From Bacillota bacterium (GTDB taxonomy: Bacteria; Bacillota; Clostridia; Acetivibrionales; DSM-1351), in NCBI GenBank assembly GCA_023426005.1, contig JAFABO010000201.1, forward strand, positions 1-11,848: a stretch of DNA of 11,848 nucleotides. The letters run 5' to 3'. The notes beneath the pieces are model-generated. The model saw only the letters and a program-made list of their open reading frames with translations, did no database searches and was not told the DNA's origin. A program made the translations under genes and the position numbers. The number at the start of each line of letters is the position of its first letter. Position 1 is the first letter of the stretch. Shown here one piece after another: positions 6,193 to 11,848 of the stretch.

Positions 6193-7167
6193 ATGATTAA
6201 AGGGGTTCAAAGTGACATATTGCCTTATTTGATACCAAGCATCAGGGCAATCTTAATGAAGATGAAAGTTGAAAAGTTGGACAATCTTCAGGAAATACGA
6301 ATGAGGGCAGGAAAACCACTGATGGTCTCTTACGGCAGCAAGGAGCTGTTTGTGACTGTAAACGGTGAAGTATCTCCCTGTATAAAGGAAGCATATATGG
6401 TAGCTCAAAATGAAATAATCAAGTCCCTTGAATTAATGAGTGAAAATTCTGTTTATGCTTTTCAGGAAGAGATAAGATCCGGGTATTTGACTCTGAAAGG
6501 GGGTCACCGTGTCGGTTTAAGCGGGCGGGTGGTAGTTCAGGAGGGACAGATCAGAAATATTAAGGATTTCAACAGCTTAAACATACGTGTGGCAAAGGAA
6601 ATCTACGGCTGTTCAAGCAAGATTGTCAATTTCATAATCAAAGGCAGCAATGATATATACAACACCCTTATAATAGGCCCGCCTCAGAGCGGAAAGACAA
6701 CAATTTTACGTGATGCCGCAAGGCTTCTCAGCAATGGCGGCGAAAGCATTGATTTTAAGGGGCTGAAGATAGGAATTGTAGATGAGAGATCTGAAATAGC
6801 CGCCTGCAGCAAAGGAATTCCCCAGAATGATGTGGGTTTCAGAACCGACGTTATGGACAGCTGTCCTAAGGCCCTGGGAATGGAAATGCTGCTCAGAAGC
6901 ATGTCTCCGAATATTATTGTAACGGATGAAATCGGTACTCAGGGCGACAAGGCGGCAATACTGAAAGTACTTAACTCAGGAGTCAAAATCATTGCTTCGG
7001 CACATGGCTATAACATTTCAGAGCTGAAAATGCGGGAGGAACTTCTGGCAATGCTCAAAGCAAATACATTTGAGAGATATATAGTTCTAAGCTCAAGCAA
7101 TGGGCCCGGAACGCTGGAAGAGGTGTTTGATTCCCAGCAGTCGGCCATCTACAGGAGGTGTTCCTGA
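6193..7167 (+). CDS. spoIIIAA: stage III sporulation protein AA (ATPase)
   Basis: A 324-residue cytoplasmic ATPase (Bacillus subtilis SpoIIIAA is about 307), related to secretion ATPases. It is thought to power assembly or transport of the SpoIIIA-SpoIIQ channel from the mother-cell side. The N-terminal part carries the family blocks LQEIRMRAGKPL (32-43) and GGHRVGLSGR (103-112). The ATPase core shows Walker A GPPQSGKTT (162-170), VDERSEIAA (196-204) and Walker B NIIVTDEIG (240-248), then SAHG (269-272). AGGAG at 6178-6182 lies ten bases before the ATG. The stop codon overlaps the spoIIIAB start by one base (TGATG), so the two are coupled. It is the first gene of the operon. Confidence 0.97.
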   Translation: MIKGVQSDILPYLIPSIRAILMKMKVEKLDNLQEIRMRAGKPLMVSYGSKELFVTVNGEVSPCIKEAYMVAQNEIIKSLELMSENSVYAFQEEIRSGYLTLKGGHRVGLSGRVVVQEGQIRNIKDFNSLNIRVAKEIYGCSSKIVNFIIKGSNDIYNTLIIGPPQSGKTTILRDAARLLSNGGESIDFKGLKIGIVDERSEIAACSKGIPQNDVGFRTDVMDSCPKALGMEMLLRSMSPNIIVTDEIGTQGDKAAILKVLNSGVKIIASAHGYNISELKMREELLAMLKANTFERYIVLSSSNGPGTLEEVFDSQQSAIYRRCS

Positions 7168-7685
7168 TGCTGCTTAAAATGATTGGGGCCGTGGTTTTAA
7201 CAGGGGCTACAAGTTTGATAGGTTTTCTGCTTGCCGCCGATTGCTCAAAAAGGCCCAGAACCCTGCGGGAATTGCAGGCTCTGCTTCAGATGCTGGAAAA
7301 TGAAATAAGCTATTTATCAAATTTGCTGACAGAGGCCTTTTTAAGAATATATGAAACCTCAAAGGTAGATGCAGCCATACTTTTCAAAGCTGCCGCTCTG
7401 AATCTTCAAACCGGTGGAGTAACAGCAGACATGGCCTGGGATAAGGCCGTTAATGAATATTATTCGAAGCTTTCACTGAACAGGGAGGACAGGACCATAT
7501 TGATCACTTTTGGCAAGATGCTTGGAAATTCCGACCTTGAGGGGCAGCTTAACAACATCAGGCTTGTTTCCTCCCAGCTCAGGCTGCAGGAGGCCAAGTC
7601 GGAAGAAATGAAAAAGAAGAACGAAAAAATGTATAGGACCCTTGGGGTTTTAAGCGGTTTGGCATTGGCCATCGTACTATTCTAG
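7167..7685 (+). CDS. spoIIIAB: stage III sporulation protein AB
   Basis: A 172-residue membrane protein, the usual length (about 171). It has an N-terminal membrane segment (about 5-24) and a C-terminal one (about 158-172). A helical cytoplasmic-type region between them carries LQMLENEISYL and the conserved block FGKMLGNSDLEGQ (115-127). The family has been compared with GspF-type membrane proteins of type II secretion. The start was placed at the ATG at 7167, which shares its A with the spoIIIAA stop. The longer reading from GTG at 7158 would put the start inside the ribosome binding site AGGAGGTG (7153-7160), so it was not used. A 121-base gap, unusual for this operon, follows before spoIIIAC. 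Confidence 0.95.
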   Translation: MLLKMIGAVVLTGATSLIGFLLAADCSKRPRTLRELQALLQMLENEISYLSNLLTEAFLRIYETSKVDAAILFKAAALNLQTGGVTADMAWDKAVNEYYSKLSLNREDRTILITFGKMLGNSDLEGQLNNIRLVSSQLRLQEAKSEEMKKKNEKMYRTLGVLSGLALAIVLF

Positions 7686-7770
7686 CACTTTTAATGCAGG
7701 GCTCTCAAGCATACAATTTTTCGCCATAGGTAGGACAAGGCAGAATATCCATAAATATTTAACAGCCGCT

Positions 7771-7801
7771 AGGCTCAAAGCCATAATATGGCTCATGGAG
7801 G
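7771..7801 (+). repeat. hairpin repeat copy B, upstream of spoIIIAC
   Basis: GGCTCAAAGCC at 7772-7782 and the palindromic AGCCATAATATGGCT at 7779-7793 overlap at the central AGCC. That AGCC can therefore pair either with the GGCT on its left or with the GGCT on its right. The ribosome binding site GGAGG (7797-7801) begins four bases after the second arm. Bases 7780-7793 are identical to copy A at 1540-1553. Both copies occupy the same place relative to a start codon, which suggests a regulatory or mobile short repeat. Confidence 0.55.
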
Positions 7802-7806
7802 TCAGT

Positions 7807-8001
7807 ATGAATGTAGATCTGATATTTAAAATAGCTGCAATAGGGATACTGGTATCGGTACTCAACCAGGTGCTGGAACGGTCGGGCCGGGAGGAACAGG
7901 CAATGATGACCACACTTGCAGGAATTATCGTTGTTTTAATGATGGTATCCAAAGAAATAGCAGGACTTTTTGCCGCCGTAAAAACAATGTTCCAGTTTTA
8001 A
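7807..8001 (+). CDS. spoIIIAC: stage III sporulation protein AC
   Basis: A 64-residue membrane protein (Bacillus subtilis homologue about 68) with two membrane helices (about 4-20 and 34-56) joined by a short polar loop NQVLERSGREEQ. The opening MNVDLIFKIAAIGILV matches the family start. The start is the ATG at 7807, with GGAGG at 7797-7801 five bases upstream. An ATG at 7795 is in frame but contains the ribosome binding site, so it is unlikely to be used. SpoIIIAC is a small integral component of the SpoIIIA complex, similar to SpoIIIAD. spoIIIAD follows after 60 bases. Confidence 0.93.
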   Translation: MNVDLIFKIAAIGILVSVLNQVLERSGREEQAMMTTLAGIIVVLMMVSKEIAGLFAAVKTMFQF

Positions 8002-8061
8002 TGTTTATACGAATTTCAATGGACAAATCAATGGGGTTAAAACTATGAGGGTACAGATGAT

Positions 8062-8448
8062 ATGGATATACTTCAAATTGTTTGCATTGGTATTATAGCA
8101 GTTATTTTAACAGTAACCATCAGACAGCAGAAACCTGAAATTGCCATGCTGGTCAGCATAGTTGCCGGACTTCTGATATTTGTTCTGATAGTGGTCAAGC
8201 TTACCTCGGTTATTGATTTTATAAAAACCTTCAGCAGAAAAGCAGACATTGATGCCACCTACATCACAATTCTGCTGAAGATAGCAGGCATCGCATATAT
8301 CGCAGAGTTCGGAGCCGAGGTGTGCAAGGATGCTGGAGAGTCGTCAATAGCGTCAAAAATCGAGCTGGCAGGTAAAGTAACAATTGTAATACTGGCGGTT
8401 CCTATAATCACATCACTGCTGGATCTGGTCGTCAAGCTGATGCCATAG
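8062..8448 (+). CDS. spoIIIAD: stage III sporulation protein AD
   Basis: A 128-residue membrane protein (Bacillus subtilis homologue about 133). It has hydrophobic segments at about 3-20, 28-52 and 104-125, and a less hydrophobic one near 68-85. The family block YITILLKIAGIAYIAEFGAE (67-86), then CKDAGESSIASKIELAGK (88-105), is clear. It is an integral part of the SpoIIIA channel in the mother-cell-side membrane. GAGGG at 8047-8051 lies ten bases before the ATG, a rather long spacing. A 104-base gap with an 18-bp perfect palindrome follows before spoIIIAE. Confidence 0.95.
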   Translation: MDILQIVCIGIIAVILTVTIRQQKPEIAMLVSIVAGLLIFVLIVVKLTSVIDFIKTFSRKADIDATYITILLKIAGIAYIAEFGAEVCKDAGESSIASKIELAGKVTIVILAVPIITSLLDLVVKLMP

Positions 8449-8457
8449 CAGTCTGTA

Positions 8458-8475
8458 ATATATGAATTCATATAT
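8458..8475 (+). repeat. 18-bp perfect palindrome in the spoIIIAD-AE gap
   Basis: ATATATGAATTCATATAT is perfectly self-complementary. It lies 9 bases after the spoIIIAD stop and 77 bases before the spoIIIAE start. No T-run follows, so it is not a normal terminator. It could be a DNA-binding site or an RNA hairpin; no function can be assigned. Confidence 0.6.
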
Positions 8476-8552
8476 AGCCGGCGGTGTATGTTAGGGCCTG
8501 TAGAAGATTTGTTTATGTTTTAAAGCTGCTGCATTGCGGCAATGGGGGTAGT

Positions 8553-9836
8553 ATGCAAAGGAAAAGGAATTTGAAAGAATCCAAAGAGGGAAGGAAACTG
8601 AAAATTATTATTTTAATTGTTATGCTGCTGCTCAGCATTTTTTACCCTGTAGAAATCAATGCGGCTTCTCAGTCAGAAGACAAGCTTCCCTATACCGGGA
8701 CTTCCGCAGTAAAGGAAAAAAAGACTGAGGCCCCTGACGACACCCTGAGCATAATAAACGGACAGCTGGAGGCCAATGACAGCACGGCAATCAGTGAAAG
8801 CATAAAGAAGTATTATAATAAGGATGCGGAAAAACTATTTCCTCAATTTGATCCGGAAAAAATTATTGCCGGTGCGGCCAAGGGAAATTTGGATTTCAGC
8901 CTTAAAGGAATACTCGACAGAGTGGTCAAATATTTGCTGGAGGAAGTTTTCCTCAATGTTGATATACTTTTTAAGATAGTTGTACTTGCAATAATTTGTG
9001 CGGTTCTCAAAAACCTTCAAAACTCATTTTTAGGGGAAAGTGTGGGCGAACTGGCATTCTTCGTCTGCTACATTGTAATTGTTTCGGTGCTGATGGTGAG
9101 CTTCAGCAGCGCAATGAAGATGTGCATGTCAATTATAGACAGCATGGTGACCTTCATGCATGCAATAATACCACTGCTGATAACACTGCTGGTTTCAGCG
9201 GGAAACTTCACTTCGGCGGGGATGTTCCAGCCCATTCTCATAATGCTTGTAGAAGTCGGTGCAACAGTAATAAAAAACTTTTTTATTCCGCTTATATTTC
9301 TGGTGACGGTTTTGAATATCGTAAATAACATTTCGGATAAAGTCCAGCTTACAAGGCTCTCGGGTTTTATGAAGCAAATATGTACCTGGGGATTGGGGCT
9401 GATACTCACAGTATTTATCGGTATAGTTTCCATACAGGGCTCCATGGGGGCCGTTGTGGATGGAGTGACCAGCAAAACGGCCAAATATGCGCTGGGGACT
9501 TTTATTCCGGTGGTGGGAAAGTATCTGGCCGATGCCGCCGATACAGTTGTGGGCTGTACATTGATAATTAAAAATGCTTCGGGACTTATTTCCATGATAG
9601 GTATAATTATTATCTGCCTGGCTCCGCTGCTTAAAATACTCGCCGTAATTATTTTGTACAAGCTGGCCTGTGCTTTTGTTGAGCCTATTTCAGATAAGAA
9701 AATAACAAATTGCCTTAATGATATGGCAGGTTCGCTGACATATATACTAGGAGTCACAGCAGCTGTGGCAGTGATGTTTCTGATTGCCATCACGGTTGTA
9801 ATCAGTACAACAAATGTTTCTGCAATGATAAGGTAG
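8553..9836 (+). CDS. spoIIIAE: stage III sporulation protein AE
   Basis: A 427-residue polytopic membrane protein (Bacillus subtilis homologue about 399) and one of the core SpoIIIA channel parts. It begins with a basic stretch and a hydrophobic signal segment (17-36), ending at a possible signal peptidase site near Ala37-Ala38. A polar region of about 90 residues follows, then about seven or eight membrane helices from residue 135 onward. Conserved blocks include GSMGAVVDGVTSKTAKYALG (296-315) and PVVGKYLADAADTVVG (319-334). The start is the ATG at 8553, four bases after GGGGG (8544-8548). A longer GTG start at 8484 would place 23 unlikely residues before the signal peptide and has no ribosome binding site. 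spoIIIAF follows after 8 bases. Confidence 0.95.
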   Translation: MQRKRNLKESKEGRKLKIIILIVMLLLSIFYPVEINAASQSEDKLPYTGTSAVKEKKTEAPDDTLSIINGQLEANDSTAISESIKKYYNKDAEKLFPQFDPEKIIAGAAKGNLDFSLKGILDRVVKYLLEEVFLNVDILFKIVVLAIICAVLKNLQNSFLGESVGELAFFVCYIVIVSVLMVSFSSAMKMCMSIIDSMVTFMHAIIPLLITLLVSAGNFTSAGMFQPILIMLVEVGATVIKNFFIPLIFLVTVLNIVNNISDKVQLTRLSGFMKQICTWGLGLILTVFIGIVSIQGSMGAVVDGVTSKTAKYALGTFIPVVGKYLADAADTVVGCTLIIKNASGLISMIGIIIICLAPLLKILAVIILYKLACAFVEPISDKKITNCLNDMAGSLTYILGVTAAVAVMFLIAITVVISTTNVSAMIR

Positions 9837-9844
9837 GTGATGAT

Positions 9845-10489
9845 ATGCTTGAATTCTTGAGAAGCTGGATAATAAATATTGTAACAATTTCATTGATCCT
9901 GATTTTGTTTGAAATAATTGTTCCGTCAGGGAAAATTAAAAAAATAATTACTTTGGTGTCGGGTTTCGTACTTTTGATTGCCGTGGTAAATCCATTTCTT
10001 CAATTGAAAAACGGAAATTTCGATTTGGGTGAAGCTGTGCAAGCTGACAGCTTATATATTGACAGGAAAGAGGTTGAAAACAGCAGCAAGCTGCTGGAAG
10101 AGACCCAGGCCAAACAAATCGCAGAAGTCTACAAAAAAAAGCTGGCATTGCGGATAGAAGAAGAGGCAGGCAAGCTGGAAGGCGTCACGGTAACCAGGAC
10201 GACAGTAGAAATAAATGAAGACTATAATTCTGAAAAATTTGGTGAAGTTACAAAAATATCCGTCGAATTAAAAAAGGCATCGAACGGAAAGGAAAAGAAA
10301 GGCATAGAACCTGTAGTAACGGTGGAAAAAATAGATATAAATGCCGGATTGAATAAAAAGAAAGAGAAAGAAAAGGAAGGTTTGAAATTTGTAGATCCTG
10401 AAGATAAGAGGCTGGCCGAGCTGGTAAAACAGAATCTGAACAGGTCTCTTGAGGTAAATAAGGAAAGTATTGAAGTGACCATTACTTAA
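9845..10489 (+). CDS. spoIIIAF: stage III sporulation protein AF
   Basis: A 214-residue membrane protein (Bacillus subtilis homologue about 206). Two membrane segments lie at the N-terminus (about 8-26 and 33-52), with the short loop VPSGKIKK between them. The rest is a soluble, Lys/Glu-rich domain (about 60-214) that in the family resembles ring-building motifs of secretion systems. It includes LEGVTVTRTTVEI, and a very Lys-rich stretch (about 168-180, KKKEKEKEG) that looks like a loop. It starts 8 bases after spoIIIAE, with AGGTAGGTGA as ribosome binding site in the overlap region, so the two are tightly coupled. Confidence 0.94.
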   Translation: MLEFLRSWIINIVTISLILILFEIIVPSGKIKKIITLVSGFVLLIAVVNPFLQLKNGNFDLGEAVQADSLYIDRKEVENSSKLLEETQAKQIAEVYKKKLALRIEEEAGKLEGVTVTRTTVEINEDYNSEKFGEVTKISVELKKASNGKEKKGIEPVVTVEKIDINAGLNKKKEKEKEGLKFVDPEDKRLAELVKQNLNRSLEVNKESIEVTIT

Positions 10490-10533
10490 GTTTTTACCGG
10501 GTAATTTCATATAATATCCTGGGAGGTAGCAAA

Positions 10534-11178
10534 ATGAATAAGCTGGGCGAATTGGCGAAAAAAGTTCAAGAGAGGATAGGCAAATACGGCAGCAAGAAAA
10601 TTATAGAGAAGGCTGTAATAATTGCAATAATAGGCGCTATATGCTTAATAGCAGGGAGTGTTCTTTTTGAAGATACACTTAAAAAAAATGTGGTTAAAAC
10701 AACCTCAGAGTCAGTAAATCAAAAAAAGCAGGAACCTGCCGATCTTACCTCAGCCGAAGCAATGGGGCAGACTAAAGGTGAGTCAAAAACCGAAATAGAG
10801 GAAAACCTCAGGTCAATCCTGTCACAGATAAAAGGGGCCGGAAGGGTGGATGTGATGATTACCTTTGTTTCGGGGAGCGAGTCGGTACCTGCGGTAGATG
10901 TAAACTCAAGCGAAAACAGCACCCAGGAGAAAGACAAGGAGGGAGGTTCAAGGGATATTAAAGAGAACAGCAGGGATAGAAGCATCGTTTACGAAGAAAG
11001 CCAGGGGGTCAAGAAGCCTTTTGTTGTCAAAGAAATACTTCCGAAAGTAAAAGGCGTGGTCATCGTGGCCGACGGCGGAGGAGATGCCGAAGTCAGGAGC
11101 AACCTGACAAAGGCTGCCGAAGCGTTATTGGAGGTGGCTGCCCACAAGATCCAAGTGTTTCAGAGGAGAAACAATTAA
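10534..11178 (+). CDS. spoIIIAG: stage III sporulation protein AG
   Basis: A 214-residue protein (Bacillus subtilis homologue about 229) with a short cytoplasmic N-terminus, one membrane helix (about 26-45) and a large domain in the intermembrane space. In Bacillus this protein forms a large ring, part of the channel wall. The ring-building domain is seen in two parts: EIEENLRSILSQIKGAGRVDV (about 88-108) and VKGVVIVADGGGDAEV followed by LTKAAEALLEVAAHKIQVF (about 173-210). Between them lies a polar Ser/Asp/Lys-rich insert (about 118-155) that corresponds to the extra beta region of SpoIIIAG. GGGAGGT upstream supports the ATG. A 150-base gap follows before spoIIIAH. Confidence 0.96.
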   Translation: MNKLGELAKKVQERIGKYGSKKIIEKAVIIAIIGAICLIAGSVLFEDTLKKNVVKTTSESVNQKKQEPADLTSAEAMGQTKGESKTEIEENLRSILSQIKGAGRVDVMITFVSGSESVPAVDVNSSENSTQEKDKEGGSRDIKENSRDRSIVYEESQGVKKPFVVKEILPKVKGVVIVADGGGDAEVRSNLTKAAEALLEVAAHKIQVFQRRNN

Positions 11179-11272
11179 ATTTTATAAAAATAGAAATAAA
11201 GTGTGATACCAATGAATATACATAATCTTGAGAAGGAATGGTGCCGCACCGCCATTTCGAAAAAAGTCCTTA

Positions 11273-11285
11273 TGGCTGAAAGCCA
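11273..11285 (+). repeat. hairpin repeat half-copy C, upstream of spoIIIAH
   Basis: TGGCTGAAAGCCA is a perfect 5-bp stem with a GAA loop. It differs by one base from TGGCTGAAGGCCA at 1531-1543. The second, GCCATAATATGGCT hairpin of copies A and B is missing here. It lies 41 bases before the spoIIIAH start, inside the unusually long AG-AH gap, which also holds a GGTG/CACC hairpin near 11240-11250. Confidence 0.4.
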
Positions 11286-11328
11286 AGAGGAGCAATAAAC
11301 TATTCAGATTGTTAGGAGGGTCTATGTG

Positions 11329-11848
11329 ATGAAATTTTTAAAAAGAAAACAGATTATTGTACTATCACTTGTATTGATGCTAGTTATTGCCGGGTATCTG
11401 CAGTACAGCTACAACAAGAGCTCACAGTTCAGTGAGGAAGACTCTGCCCAGATCGGCGACGCTGTATATGTGGATAATCAGGATGTAACGGTCGATGGAA
11501 CCGCATCGGTTGAGGATTCGGAGAAGACAGTAACTGCTTCGAAGGAGGCAAATAGCTACTTTGCCGAGACAAAAATGGACAGAGATGTTGTCAGAGGCAA
11601 AGATATAGAAATAATGAAGAGCATAACTGACGATCAGAGTGCTTCCAAGGAAGCAAAAGCCGAAGCCCAGGCTAAAATGATGAAGATAGTTGAAACTTCA
11701 CAAAAGGAATTAAATATTGAGAACCTGATAAAGGGTAAGGGCTTCAGTGATGTTGTTGCATTGTTTGGTGATGACGGAAGTGTAGATATAGTTGTTAAGG
11801 CGCCGGCTATATCCAAGCAGCAGACAGCACAGATAGTTGATATAGTTA
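11329..11848 (+). CDS. spoIIIAH: stage III sporulation protein AH (3' end outside window)
   Basis: The frame is open from ATG 11329 to the right edge: 173 codons with no stop, out of roughly 190-220 for the family. A basic start (MKFLKRKQ) and one membrane helix (about 8-24) are followed by a polar linker. Then comes the conserved extracytoplasmic domain: ETKMDRDVVRGKDIEIM (80-96), a helical Glu/Ala/Lys region, LIKGKGFSDVVALF, and SVDIVVKAP. In Bacillus subtilis this domain forms a ring and binds SpoIIQ from the forespore across the intermembrane space, and is related to the EscJ/PrgK ring family. AGGAGGG at 11314-11320 lies eight bases before the ATG; a GTG at 11326 directly in front is a less likely start. 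Confidence 0.95.
   Translation, partial: MKFLKRKQIIVLSLVLMLVIAGYLQYSYNKSSQFSEEDSAQIGDAVYVDNQDVTVDGTASVEDSEKTVTASKEANSYFAETKMDRDVVRGKDIEIMKSITDDQSASKEAKAEAQAKMMKIVETSQKELNIENLIKGKGFSDVVALFGDDGSVDIVVKAPAISKQQTAQIVDIV

Noticed and set aside
7158..7166. GTG start for spoIIIAB three codons upstream
   Set aside because: The GTG overlaps the AGGAGG ribosome binding site. The ATG at 7167 has proper spacing and gives the family length.
7795..7806. Earlier ATG for spoIIIAC
   Set aside because: This ATG contains the GGAGG ribosome binding site itself, so the ATG at 7807 is the better start.
8484..8552. GTG start adding 23 residues to spoIIIAE
   Set aside because: No ribosome binding site precedes it, and the added residues would sit before a normal signal peptide.
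9068..9793. Long minus-strand open frame opposite spoIIIAE
   Set aside because: It lies fully inside a certain membrane-protein gene, has a low-complexity translation and resembles no family.
11212..11298. 28-residue open frame between spoIIIAG and spoIIIAH as a real gene
   Set aside because: It has no ribosome binding site and no recognisable family, and it overlaps the hairpins. It is kept only as part of a finding.

Overview
The window looks like chromosomal DNA of an anaerobic, endospore-forming Firmicute of the Clostridia. The evidence is a near-complete spoIIIA sporulation operon, AT-rich DNA with strong GGAGG-type ribosome binding sites, and the order M24 peptidase - efp - small acidic gene - spoIIIAA. 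Established knowledge: Bacillus subtilis has the comparable order yqhT - efp - yqhV - spoIIIAA-AH. Protein style suggests a cellulolytic Clostridium cluster III relative (Ruminiclostridium/Acetivibrio type), but this is an impression and was not tested. All supported genes are on the + strand.

Layout. Positions 1-245 hold the C-terminal end of an M24 (Xaa-Pro) aminopeptidase. Positions 430-1445 hold efp (elongation factor P) and a CD1247-type acidic zinc-ribbon protein, closed by a clear terminator at 1458-1491. Positions 1567-6056 hold a five-gene accessory block: a divergent EF-G/Tet(M)-like GTPase, then a lipoprotein, a YtrA-type GntR regulator, an ABC ATPase and an ABC permease. The last four genes have their own near-consensus sigma-A promoter, overlapped by a 46-bp dyad that is a good candidate operator for the GntR protein. 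A 13-bp perfect-stem terminator at 6086-6128 closes the block. Positions 6193-11848 hold spoIIIAA, AB, AC, AD, AE, AF and AG complete, and spoIIIAH cut by the right edge.

How the genes work together. EF-P and possibly the GTPase act on the ribosome. The lipoprotein/GntR/ABC set is probably a self-regulated envelope-stress or export unit, by analogy with the ytr operon. The SpoIIIA proteins build the channel in the forespore outer membrane that, with SpoIIQ, joins mother cell and forespore and supports late forespore gene expression.

Most unusual points: (1) the accessory block sits inside an otherwise conserved sporulation-locus neighbourhood; (2) the 46-bp operator-like dyad and an array of related half-sites lie around the sigma-A promoter; (3) a short hairpin-forming repeat lies just upstream of the ribosome binding sites of the GTPase and spoIIIAC, with a half-copy before spoIIIAH; (4) the spoIIIA operon has unusually long structured gaps before AC, AE and AH. 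No RNA gene, CRISPR array, transposase or clear riboswitch was seen. No gene-free stretch exceeds 300 bases; the longest is about 184 bases, upstream of efp.
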